Shown here in pieces: positions 22,680 through 33,600 of a stretch of DNA of 64,000 bases. The notes below the pieces were generated by a model, which made no database searches, had not been told where the DNA came from, and saw nothing but the letters and a program-made list of their open reading frames with translations. This DNA is from Leucosporidium creatinivorum (Eukaryota; Basidiomycota; Microbotryomycetes; Leucosporidiales; Leucosporidiaceae), in NCBI GenBank assembly GCA_001600635.1, contig BCKL01000001.1, forward strand, positions 910,808 to 974,807, in the 5' to 3' direction. The position numbers were made by a program, and so were the translations under genes. The stretch's first letter is position 1. The number at the start of each line of letters is the position of its first letter.

Positions 22680-23398
22680 CGTCTTTCGTGTGTCTCGCTG
22701 ACCAAGGGGCAAAGTGGCGGAGAGGGCGCTGTAGGTGTACACAGACGAGGTGCTCCGTAGTCGACAGTCGAGTCGTCCAGCGGCCTCGCTCGCCAAGTCG
22801 TGAAAAGCTGGCAATAGATCGAAAGTCAAGAGGAAGAGCGGCAGTTCCGCGAAGGCGGAGGTGAATCTCGGTTCGGGCGGAAGGCGAGTCGAAGTTTGGA
22901 AGCTCGGTTCTGTATTGAAGCGGCTCGGCAGGATCTCAAGATCGTAGACATCCCCCTCCATTTCACCTAGACCATCTGCGCCTCTCCGACGGCCCGGCTG
23001 CTCCAGCTCGGCGCTCATCTCACACGACTCAGCGGCCAGAAAGCCGGGAGTACGAAGCAGAAGTAGGAGGATACAGATCAATCCGCCCCCACCCCTTCCT
23101 CTCCTCATCGCGAGACCTCTCCCTCTTCTGTCAGGACAACAGCTCGGCGCTCAAACTCGCTCCTCTCTCCGCCGAGAATGGAAAGTCGACAGTGACCAGA
23201 GTTCCAACGAGACTAGAAAAGGGGGGAATAGCAGCACCAGTCTGCTCAAATGTATAAGGATAAGAGTGGACAAGATGCCCTAGCGAAAGGGCAGCAAGAC
23301 GACCGAAAGTTCGGGAGGGGCGGGAGAGGAGGGGACGGGATGGGGTATCGCCAGCGAGGTATTGGTAGGTATAAGATCGAGTGCGAGTGGTGTAGGCC
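22680..23398. promoter_or_regulatory. Upstream region of the copper ATPase gene
   Basis: About 720 bp between the ATPase start and the stop of the next minus-strand gene. An open frame continuous with the ATPase runs to 23108 but lacks any HMA or signal motif. No clear copper-response element was recognised by eye. Confidence 0.4.
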
Positions 23399-25424
23399 TT
23401 AGTGGCGGCAGACCTTGAGGTTCTGGTAAGATCCGAGTTGGTAGCCAGTGCGGCCGAGGACCCATCCGTTCAGCATTTGGTCTGTGGAAGTAAGGGAAGT
23501 GGTGGAAGAGAGTGGCAGGTGAGAGGGAGTAGAGAGGATCAGTTTGGGACGCAGAGGCGGCAGCTGTTCGGAGACTGACAGAGGTAGTCGAGGTTTTGCT
23601 GCCAGTCGCAGTTGACCGGGTCGGAGGCGTAGCGAGTTGCCATGGAGTAGGACAATCCAGGAGTCCATCCATTATAGACGCCCATGGCAGCAATCACATC
23701 ACCGCCGTTCCCATCGAGCTCGCCCTTGAAGTACTGCAGGAGGAGGCGAGAGAGTCAGCGAAGCGCTTCGGCGAAGATGGCGAAGGCGAGCTAGCGGCTC
23801 TAAACGCCAATCAAGGGTGAGGAAGAATATGAAGAACCGTAACAACGTACAGCAGCAGCAGTCTTGATGTTGAAGTAGGGCTCCTGGCAGCCCGCCTTGT
23901 CGCGACCTTGGCACTTGTCCTGTGTGATCTGCATGAGGCTGCGGGAGGCAAGGGAGTTAGTGAAAGTGTGCAGAGCATCATGTCAAGCACATCCTCTTAC
24001 CCGAAAGCTCCTCCGTTGTCACCAGCGACCTGTGATGAGCGAGAGAAGGTGAGCCGAGCGGTCCGATTCGGGCGGTCGAGCAAGAACTCACGTCGTGCTG
24101 GCAAGTAGACTCCTGAAGAGCAAATGAGGCGAGGAGGATAGCAGGAACGCCGGTCTCCTGCTCGACCTGCTCGAACAGCGAGAAGTACTGCTCGCAAGGC
24201 GCCCAGACCGAATTACCGGCGAGGGCCTTCTCGAGGCTGACGACGGTGAGATGGTCAAGAGTGACGCCAGAGGGAGGGGTCCATCCAGCATCGGGGTTGG
24301 ACTGAGAGAGTCCACAGTTGAGCCAGTCTGTGCCAAGTACCGTCAGCGAGGCTCTGGACCTTGTCGGCGCTCGTGCAGCGCCGACCGAACAATCACGGCG
24401 AGAAAACACTCACTCTCGGATCCGTTGGGCTCCTCGGGGGTAGCTCCAGAGGGTCCACAGTTGGAGTCGACGAATCCGATGAGGCTCTTGCCCTTGCCGG
24501 AGAAGACCTTGTCGAGCTTGACCGAGGAGGACTTGGTCGCGGCGACCTTGACGTTGGCGCTGTAGGGTTCATCGGAGTCAGCTCGCACGCTCGAGCAGGT
24601 AATAACGTCCGAGGTAAACGTACGCCTTGGCGGCGGCAGCGGCCCTACGAACGATGAAACAAAAGTCAGCCCATGCTCGGCGACCTCGGCGAGCAAGCAG
24701 CCCTCACTTCTCGGCCTTCTTCGCAGCCCTCCTAGCAGCCTTCTCTTCGGCGACCTTCTGGGCAGCAGCTTCCTCCTCGGCCTTCTTCGCAGCAGCAGCG
24801 GCCCTGTCAATGCGAGCGAGCCGTTAGCTTGGGTCGGCGGGGAAGAGGGGGAGGAGCCAAACACTCACGCCTCAGCCTTGGCGGCGCGTTCAGCCTTGGC
24901 TTTGGCTACAGCACTGTACGAGCGAATAGAAAGATCAGGTTTGTTGCACCCTTCTCGACGCGCCCAAGCACCTTCTCGTGATCGGCGCCGAGCAAACAAC
25001 AAAGTCCGAAGGGTCGGGCGACTCACGCCTTCTTTGCGACGGCGGCGGCAGCGGCGTCCTCCTCGGCCTTCTTAGCAGCAATGGCAGCAGCTTTGGCAGC
25101 GGCTTTGTCGTCGGCCTTCTTCTTCTCCTGGGCAGCGAGAACCGAAGCGTCGACGGGCTTGACAACGGCCGAAGCTGTCTCGAAGTCGGCGAGGGCCAAC
25201 TTGGCCACCTGGGCAATCTCGTGGATGGTATCCTTCTTCTCCAGCGAAGCGTTGGCGGCGAAGGTGCCAGTCGAGGCGTCGGCGCCGACCAGAGGGGCTC
25301 GAGCTTCGAGGGAACGCGACTCGCCGAAAGAGCGGGCAGCGCGGCGGTGGTTGGCAGGGAAGCGGTTGGAGGCGGTGGCGAGGGACCCTACAGAGGCGAG
25401 GGCGAGGAGAGTAGCGGTCTTCAT
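23399..25424 (-). CDS. Secreted lysozyme-like (GH23/SLT-type) protein with Ala/Lys-rich stalk
   Basis: About ten exons encode some 460 residues. The start MKTATLLALASVGSLATAS is a signal peptide. Next come an NHRRAARSF propeptide-like region and a long Ala/Lys/Glu-rich segment likely to form a helical stalk. It spans several small exons: 24869-24913 (45 nt), 24708-24803 (96 nt) and 24624-24644 (21 nt), all symmetric phase 2. The C-terminal half is lysozyme-like: ILLASFALQESTCQHDV supplies the catalytic Glu position, then AGDNGGAFGLMQIT, AAYFKGELDGNGG and AAMGVYNGWTPG, the usual SLT/GH23 order. The family cleaves bacterial peptidoglycan; in a fungus that would suggest defence against, or feeding on, bacteria. 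Activity is inferred. Confidence 0.82.
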
Positions 25425-25906
25425 CTCTGTGGTCGGGTGTTAGAGGCGAGAGCGGAGACTTGGGAATGGATCGAGGAGGTTGAGTGAGCCGGCGGTTGGA
25501 AGGCGAGGAAGCAGGGAGGTGTAATGATGTACTGAGGTCGGTGTGTCCCTGTGTGTCGGGCCTGTGGGTGACGTCCTGTCGAGCTGAAGGGGAGGGAAAA
25601 CGAGGTGAGCGGTGTGGAGAAGAAGGAGAAGGGGGCCCAGCTAGCTCGGAGCAGCATTCTCGCCGAGACCAGCGACACTAGCGGTCCTGCTTAGCCGTCT
25701 TGGATCCTTCAACGTAAAAGCTCCAACGCGTCCCATCTACCGAGCTGCAGCTCTCACCCTTAGTAACATATCACACCCCTCTTCGCTGATCTTTCGAGCC
25801 CACCGCATGGTCCCTTCGGTTCGAATTGACTCGTCTTGCTCTTTCTCTTCTGCTTCATCTTTGGCTGCTCTTCTTTCTCCTGCTGCTCATCGAATCACAC
25901 TACAGT
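25425..25906. promoter_or_regulatory. Divergent promoter region, lysozyme-like / GNAT
   Basis: About 480 bp between two divergent start codons. It should contain both promoters and 5' UTRs. An open frame from 25826 reads into the GNAT gene and looks like a signal peptide, but it has no ATG. Confidence 0.5.
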
Positions 25907-26744
25907 ATGACCGACTCGCCTCCAGCTGCCTCTCCCTTCCTCACGATCCCCTCTTCGCACCCCTCGCTCACCAGCGCCTTCTTCCTCAACCCCCTCACCT
26001 CCGAGCCCTACCTTCCAATCCCGAACACCTCTCTCATCCTCACCCCCTCCCGCCCCTCCGACATCCCCCATCGCGTCGCCCTCCTCACCTCCCCCTCGGT
26101 CGACCCTTGGGTCTTTTCCCCTCCGAAGCCTTACACTACCGAGCACGCTACAGAGCGCTTCTATACCCAACGAGCGGATGAGCAGGCGGTTTTTGATGCG
26201 TGGGAGAGCAAGGGAGTCAAGGGCTTGCCGGTGGGGACTATTAGGGAGAGGAAGGAGGGCGAGACCGAGTTTGTGGGTGAACTGGGGGTGATTCGGGAGA
26301 CTGGGTTCTATGAGATCAAGGATGAGGAGGAGAGGAAACGGGCGATCGAGAACAACAAAGCGAAAGCGGCTGGCGACCCCTCCATCCTCTGGACTTGGTT
26401 CTGTGAGCACCCTTCGGCGCTGGCTCGGCTCGGTCTTCAGCTAATTCTCCTCGCTCGGCTCAGTCCTCCTCAAAGAGTCCTACACCGGCAAAGGCTACAT
26501 CACCCTCATCCTCCGTCATCTTTTCTCCGCCTTCCTCATCCCTCACCTCCACGTTCATTCCATCATCTCGTACGCTTTCGTCGGCAATGAGGGTAGCAAA
26601 GCCGTGCATCTCAAGTTGGGCTTCGTGGAGGAGTGCAGAGAGTGGATCAGGATGCCCGAGTATAGAGGTGGGCAAATGAGGGAGGAGTGGGTGTTCAGGT
26701 GGACGAGGAAGGAAGGGGAGCCGAGCGCCGAGGAGAGCAAGTGA
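25907..26744 (+). CDS. GNAT-family N-acetyltransferase
   Basis: Two exons joined across an intron near 26,404-26,471 encode about 256 residues. The C-terminal exon carries the acetyl-CoA-binding GNAT core: KESYTGKGYITLILRHLF, followed by IISYAFVGNEGSKAVHLKLGFVEEC and REEWVFRW. This is the pattern of RimJ/RimL-like acetyltransferases (PF13302/PF13420 type). The N-terminal half holds the substrate strands RVALLTSPSVDPWVF and TEFVGELGVI. The acceptor substrate (protein N-terminus, amine or antibiotic-like compound) cannot be told from sequence. Start codon 25907 is the first ATG in frame. Confidence 0.85.
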
Positions 26745-27020
26745 GCCCAGGTCGCTGAGATGAAGTGTTGTAGCTTCTAAGAAAAGTGGCGCAGTCTCTC
26801 TAGTAGTTGATGACCACGAAGCCGCGCCGAGAGGAAGTCGAACAGCCTCCTTGTTCTAAGTTCTCGCGAGCAGCGAACAACTTCGCCGAACCTCTCGTCG
26901 CTCTCTCGCGCGCCTGCGATGAATCACAAAACCGCACTCAATCATTTACTGACAATATAAAACCCTGCACAAACGCTTTCACATGGGTATAAGCTCGTCC
27001 CTCCTCTCCCCTCTCTCGCC
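26745..27020. other. Convergent intergenic region
   Basis: Short region between the GNAT gene (plus) and the CENP-C gene (minus), expected to hold both transcript ends. No gene seen. Confidence 0.5.
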
Positions 27021-28633
27021 TCATTCCTCCTCGCTCCCACTCGCACTCTGCTCCTCCTCCTCCTCCTCACTCCCTTCTTCCTCCCCTGCCCCCTGACCTC
27101 CCATACTCACTCTCCTACTCTCCTCCAAAGTATCAGGCCTCGTCGTCCCATCATCATTCTCGATGACCCTCCTCCCCTGGGTGAAGAAGAGCTTGACGTC
27201 CCGGTTCGAGGTGGCCGAGATGGAGTACGAGTTGCCGCGCGGGACGAAGAAGGTCGCGCCGCTGTGGGTGGGGGAGGGGAGGGAGGGGGAGCGTTAGTGA
27301 GGAGGAATGGGAGAAGAGAGGGAAAAAGAGAGATGGACGTACGGCCCAATGGCGAAGCGCGTGCGGTGGACCACGACAGAGACGGAGCCTTCGATGCAGT
27401 AGAACATCTGTTTCAATCTCTCTCCTCGTCAGCGATCGCTCCTTTCTCCCTCCTCCCCTCGAGAGCCAGAACTTACATAGCTATTATCCTTTGCCGGCTT
27501 GGTGGGCTTCTCTGCGCCCGCCGGGATCTGAAGGATACCGCCCGCGAGGTAATCGAGCTCGGTGTAGATCTTCTGAAACATGAACTTGTTGTTGTACGTC
27601 GGGCGCGGGTCGACCATCTTGGCCGTGAAGGCGATGCCTGTTCGATGTTCAACGCAGCGAATCCAGCCTCGTCAACGCCGAGCTCGCGAGAGAGAGACAG
27701 AGAGAGAGAGAGGGAGAAGGAGAAAGAAAAAGGAAAAAAACGCACGTCTCGACACCTCAGCATTCCCCTCCCAACTCCACACAATCCCATCCGGATCCGT
27801 CGCATCATCCACTCCCTCCTCCTCCGGCGGCGCCTGCTCACTCTTAACCCTAACCCCCCTACTCGCACTCCTCGGTCCTCCTCCTCCTCCTCCTCCTCCA
27901 CTCTTCTTCTTGCCCCCAAAAGGCTCGGCCGGCGCCCTGGGAATCCGCACGACCTCCTCGATGGCAATGCCCGATTGCCGCCGCTTGTAGACGACCCGTT
28001 CGTTGCGCCAGTATTCGAGCGGTTGCAGACGTTGCCGCGAGGAGCGGCGGACTGTGCCAGGTGTGGTGTGGTGAGCAGGGGTGGGGAGAGGAAGGATGGA
28101 GGAGGTGAGGTGAGGCGAGCGAGCGGGGGAGAGGAGATGAGAAAGTGGGTGAGGGTGAGGTGGGGAAGGGTTAGCTCTCGTTCGGCGCCTCCCTCCCTCC
28201 GCCTCCAGCTCGACGATCTCGGCCCCAGCCAAAGCCAGAGAAAAGCGAACTCACCGCCCTCTTCATCCTCCTCCACCTCCCTCCGTCTCTTCCTCGCCTT
28301 GACCTGCTTACTACTAGCACTCGCACTCACGACCGTCTCGCCCCTCTTCCTCGCCTCGGCTTGCGCCTTCCTCGCTGCCGTCGCAGCCGCCGTCTTGCTG
28401 CTCTTGCTTGCTCCTCCTCCTCCTCCTGCTTTCTGCGGTGAAGCAGAGGCTCGACCCTCGCCCTTGCCCTTGCCCTTGGACTTGGACTTGGAGGCGACGG
28501 GCTCCTCCACCTCTTCGTCCTCCGAGCCGGATGCCTGCTGCTCGTCCTGCTCCATACTCTGCTCCCCCTCCATATCATACTCTCTTCCCGCTCCATCGTC
28601 GCCAAAGTACTCCTCCTCCTCCTCCTCCTCTTC

Positions 28634-28668
<35 letters not shown>

Positions 28669-30333
28669 CCCCCCCCTCCTCCTCCTCCCCCCCCCCCCCC
28701 CCCTCCCCCCCCTCCTCCTCCTCCTCCTCCTCCTCCTCCTCCTCCTCCTCCTCCTCCTCCTCGCTCTCTTCCCGTTCAACCGCCTTTCCCTTTCCCTTGC
28801 GATCCCCCGCCCCTCCCCCTCCCCCTCCAATCTTGACCTCCTTGCCCGTCTTGCCCAACCGCACTAACGGCGTTCCTCCTACTGAATCTCGTCGACTCGA
28901 GCGGTTGGACGAGGTCGACGCGGCCGAGAGGTTGGACAGGCGCCCGCGGCGGTTCGTGGGCTTCGAGGACGCGGCGGCGGCGGCGGGTTTGGTGGTCGAC
29001 TTCTTGTTGGCCCCAGCGCGAGGGAGGGGTTCGTCGTCCTCTGACTCGGCATCCTCCTCCTCCTCCTCGGACGAAACGACCGCTTTCCGTCCTTTGCCCT
29101 TGGCCGAAGCAGGGCCCGGGCCCTTCTTTCCACCGAGCATCGCCAGCCCTCCCGCATTGCTCTTCCTAGCGCCGCCTTGCGACGACTGGTGGCTGGCCCC
29201 CATAATCTTCCTCACCACCTCCTCCTCATCGTCATCCGACTCTTCCTCGTCGTCGGAAGAAGAAGCAATGTGTATCGGTCGACTCGCGCCGTTCGGCTTG
29301 GAGGAGGAGGTTTTGGCGGTGGTCGAGTGGCGGAGGGAGGAGGGGGGAAGACGAGAGTTGGTGGTGGGGTTGGAACGTTGGTAGGCGGAGGGGGTTAGGG
29401 AGGAGCCTGGTTTGGTTTTGGTCGGAGGGGAGCGAGGGGGTTAGCGAGGGTCCGGCGCCGAGAGAGCAGAGTAGGAGAGAGAGGGAGAGCGAGAGAGAGA
29501 TGACAACGCCGACGCACCATCATCCAACTGCATATCCTCGGTATAATCCCCCTCCTCATACTCCTCCCCTCCTCCCCCACCCATCTCCTCCCCATCATTC
29601 GGGTTATAATACCCCTGCTCTTCCTCCTCCTCTTCCTCGTAGACAGGCACGCTCTTCTTACTAGCACTCTTCTTCACCGTACTCTTGACGCTCCTCCCTC
29701 CCGCTCCCCCCGCCGGCGACGAGGCGGCTCCTCCTCCTTTGGCCGAGGGCGACGAGTGAAAGAAGTTGGAAACGCCTTCATAGCCTTCGTCGTCGCGTTC
29801 GACGGGGGCGACGCGGACGCCGGTTTTCCTGTGGTGTGGTTGTGGTAGCGGGAGGTAGTAGCCAGGGGAGATGATGAGCGAGCGTTCCCACCCATCCAAA
29901 CAAAGCCGACGCGTTGATCGAGTCGCCCAACTCACCTGCCCCGTTCCCCCAATTCGGCATACAAGTCGGGTCGATTCCTGTTCCCTCCTCCTTGAGAGCC
30001 ATTCATAGCCTGAGAAGAGCGCTGCGAGCCGCCAGGGTTCTGCTTGGACGCGACGCGTTGGTCCTCTTCCTCCTCATCATCGTCGTCGTCGTGGTTAAAG
30101 TAGGCGGAAGGACGTTCATTCCCTGCCGAGTCGCGGGGTACGTTGGAAGGGGGGCGGACGCCGGTGATTCTGTTTGAAAGCGGGAGAGGGAGGGGAGGGG
30201 AGGAGATGAGTGTTTGGACGGGTGTGAGGCGGGTGATAGAGTGCACTAGAACCTACCTGCCCTGATTGCCAATATCGTTGTATTTCTGTTGCCTCCCTCT
30301 CCCTTGACGGTCTCTGTCTGGTGCTGGAGCCAT
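27021..30333 (-). CDS. MIF2: Inner kinetochore protein CENP-C (Mif2)
   Basis: About eight exons encode roughly 850 residues. Near the C-terminus RRSSRQRLQPLEYWRNERVVY is the CENP-C motif that binds the CENP-A nucleosome. It is followed by the Mif2-type cupin dimerisation fold (NNKFMFQKIYTELDYLAGGI, MFYCIEGSVSVVV, GATFFVPRGNSYSI). The N-terminus carries two copies of the conserved motif that in yeast Mif2 contacts the Mtw1 complex: KYNDIGNQGRITGVR with AYFN, and LYAELGERGRKTGVRV with SNFF. Each copy is interrupted by a phase-2 intron at the same Arg codon. The middle is acidic, with poly-Glu/poly-Gly tracts from a repeat at 28609-28762. The start MAPAPDRDRQ is 290 bp from divergent VMA1. Confidence 0.95.
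27693..27720. repeat. AG dinucleotide repeat in a CENP-C intron
   Basis: A GA-rich microsatellite in the intron between the CENP-C-motif exon and the cupin exons. It reads as a polypyrimidine tract on the transcribed strand and lies where splicing signals sit. Confidence 0.7.
28609..28762. repeat. GAG/CTC trinucleotide repeat with poly-C runs inside CENP-C
   Basis: A run of CTC triplets is broken by two long C-runs near 28,657-28,676 and 28,688-28,703. On the coding (minus) strand it gives a poly-Glu tract with embedded poly-Gly. Such C-runs are prone to slippage and to sequencing error, so the exact length is unreliable although the frame is kept. Confidence 0.9.
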
Positions 30334-30622
30334 GGAGATGGAGAGGGGAGATGAGAGCGAGGTAGAAGTTGAGTGTTGGCTTGGAGGGAGAGAGGGAGAG
30401 GTGTTGATGAGGTGCAGCGAAGTGAGTAGAGTAGGCTGAGTGATGTAGGTCGATATAGCCCTACAAGCGAGTCGAGACGAGATTAAGTAGACGAGGTAAT
30501 GGACAGAGTACAAGCTGGGGCAAGTCCCCGGCGTCCAAGTCGTCGACTCGGCCAAGCTGAGCGGGAGAGGGCAGCTTGTACTCTCGCTTCTACCACTTTC
30601 ATCTTACTACAGCTCGCCCATC
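30334..30622. promoter_or_regulatory. Divergent promoter region, CENP-C / VMA1
   Basis: 289 bp between the start codons of the CENP-C and V-ATPase subunit A genes. It must carry both promoters and 5' UTRs. No motif is assigned. Confidence 0.55.
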
Positions 30623-33600
30623 ATGGTATGTTCTTCTGTAGCCCTGTAACCCTACAGCTTACTGACTCTCATCTCATCTCATCTCATCTCATCTCATCTC
30701 TCTCCCTCGTGCGCCCGCTCGCTCCTCATCGTCGTCTCCCCGTCTCTCGTCGCTCTCTGTGCTCTGGCTGGCTGGCTCTGCACCATGACAGGCTGGCGCA
30801 ATGGATAACGCAAAGAAGACTATTAGGATTCAGGGTCAGTCCTCGCTCTTACAACTCTGTACCCTCATTCGATGGCTGACCCACTCACTCTCACTCTCAC
30901 TCCCACTCGTCTCTCTCTCTCTTCTCTTCTCCTACAGATGAGGATCGCGAGTCCAAGTTTGGAAGTGTCTTCTCCGTCTCAGGACCCGTCGTCGTAGCGT
31001 CAGTCTCACTCACTACAGCTGAGCAGCAGCCTCTCCTCTCCCCTACGTGCCCCTCGCTGACATCTCTCCCTCTGGCTTCCCCACCTCCTGCACCATGCTC
31101 AACACTCGCTACTCGATACTCTATTCTACACCACAACCAACAGGGAGAAGATGGCCGGTGCTGCCATGTACGAGCTCGTCCGCGTCGGTCATGACGAGTG
31201 CGTCTCTAGTCTCCCGCTTCTCTGCTTTCGCACAGCCTACTTCCCTATAGCAACCTCCGCCCTTTATCTCTCCATTCCCCATCCTACACGACCCCCGCCT
31301 CTGCTCTCCCTCCAACCGCCCCTCCGCTCTCGCCAAAACCCCCCCACTCACCCACCTCCCTCTCCCACAGACTCGTCGGCGAGATCATCCGTATCGACGC
31401 CGACAAGGCCACCATTCAAGTCTATGAAGAGACCTCGGGCATGACGATTGGAGATCCAGTCTTGAGGACGGGCAAGCCCTTGTCGGTCGAGCTTGGGCCT
31501 GGTGAGTTGTGTTCGTTTCGTCTTGGGGCTCGAGGGCTGAGGGGAGGGAGGCTAGAGGGATAGATGGGAGTACGTAGAGGAGGAGGAGAGGAGGAGGAAC
31601 GAGGCATCACCCCCCGAGTAGCGAAAGCCGAGCTAAACCCTCACTCCCTCCCTCCCTTTCTCGCGCCGAACAGGCCTCATGTCCAACATCTACGACGGCA
31701 TCCAACGTCCCCTCAAATCCATCGCCGACCTCTCTCAATCCATCTACATCCCCCGCGGCATCAACACCACCGCGTTGGACCGTCAGATCAAGTGGGACTT
31801 CACCCCCGTCAACTTCAAGGTCGGCGACCACATTTCGGGCGGCGACATCTTTGGGCAGGTGTATGAGAACTCGCTCGTGAATGAGCATAAGATTATGATG
31901 AACCCGAGGGGGATGGGCACAATCACCCATATCGCAGAGAAGGGGTCTTACGCCGTCGACGTTCGTCCTCTCTCTCTCTCTCTCTCTCTCCCCCTCTTCT
32001 CTCCACTCGCTAACCCCCTCTCTCTCTCTCCACCAACGACCAACAGGACATCGTCCTCGAGACCGAGTTTGAAGGCAAGACGACCAAGCATACGATGCTC
32101 CAGCTCTGGCCCGTCCGCGCCCCTCGCCCTACGGGAGAGAAGCAGCAGGCGGACCACCCCCTCCTCACGGGACAGCGGGTGCTCGATTCCCTCTTCCCTT
32201 GTGTGCAGGGTGGAACGACGGCCATTCCGGGCGCTTTTGGCTGTGGAAAGGTGAGTTTTGAGAGGAGCGCCGCGCCGAGGGAGGAGGAGGAAAGAAGCGA
32301 AGCCGAGATGGGAAGCTCATTAACCCCCCTGCTCGCTCGCTTCGATAGACCGTCATCTCCCAGGCCGTGTCCAAGTTCTCCAACTCGGATATCATCATCT
32401 ACGTCGGCTGCGGCGAGCGCGGAAACGAGATGGCCGAGGGTTAGTTCAGTTTCCTCTTTGCCCTCCTCGTGCCCCTGCCCCCCCCNNNNNNNNNNNNNNN
32501 NNNNNNNNNNNNNNNCGCTGCGCTGCGCTGACTCGCGCCCTCCTCCTCTCCCTCACCCCCGCTTCAAACGACAGTCCTCATGGAATTCCCCGAGCTCTCG
32601 ATCGACGTCAACGGCAAACAAGAGCCCATCATGAAGCGCACCACCCTCGTCGCCAACACGTCCAACATGCCCGTCGCCGCGCGCGAGGCGTCCATCTACA
32701 CGGGCATCACCCTGTCCGAGTACTTCCGCGACCAGGGCAAGAATGTAGCCATGATGGCGGATTCTACCAGTCGGTGGGCCGAGGCGCTGAGGGAGATTTC
32801 GGGACGTCTCGCTGAGATGCCGGCCGATTCGGGATACCCGGCTTACCTTGGGGCTAAGCTGGCGTCCTTCTATGAGAGGGCGGGAAAGGCTACTTGTCTG
32901 GGATCGCCGGATCGTACGGGAACGGTGTCGATTATTGGAGCGTGAGTTGGGCGGGTCGCTTCGATGAAGAGGAAGGAAGGGTCGAGTCGAGGAGCTGACT
33001 TCTCTCTCTCGTAATTGACACACAGCGTCTCCCCTCCCGGAGGAGATTTCTCCGACCCCGTCACCTCCGCCACCCTCGGTATCGTTCAGGTCTTCTGGGG
33101 ACTCGACAAGTGAGTTTCGGTCGGTCGGGTCGTTCGAGGTTCGGCGTTGGAGGGAGACAGAGACGACGAAGCTGAACCTCGACCCCCTCTTCTTTCTTCC
33201 TTCACCGCACAACAGGAAGCTCGCGCAGAGGAAACATTTCCCCTCGGTCAACTGGAACGTCTCCTACTCCAAGTAGTGCGTCTGGCTGCTCCGCTTTTTC
33301 CTTCTCCCTCCCTCCCGCTAACCCTGTCCCTCCTCCCTCCCACCACAGCACCCGCGTCCTCCAACCCTACTACGAGGCGACCGAGCCCGACTTCCTCCAC
33401 TACCGCAACACGGCCAAGCAGATTCTGCAAAAGGAGGACGAGCTCGCCGAGATTGTCCAACTCGTCGGCAAGAGCTCGCTCGGCGAGGGGGATAAGGTCA
33501 CCCTCGATGTGGCTAGGTTGATCAAGGAGGACTTTTTGCAGCAGAATGGTATCTCGGTGTATGATCGCTACTGTCCTTTCTATAAGACTGTGCGTTGCGT

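Noticed and set aside
22680-23108. Upstream extension of the copper ATPase with a hydrophobic start
   Set aside because: No HMA or targeting motif conserved in Ccc2; the nearer ATG leads straight into the first HMA domain.
25826-25906. Signal-peptide-like extension before the GNAT gene
   Set aside because: The open frame begins at TTG and has no ATG; GNAT enzymes are normally cytosolic.
27843-27860. Telomere-like CCCTAACCCC
   Set aside because: Single occurrence inside a CENP-C exon, not a repeat array.
27264-29384. 706-codon plus-strand ORF rich in Ser and Pro
   Set aside because: Antisense to CENP-C exons; poly-Ser/Pro comes from the CTC repeat.
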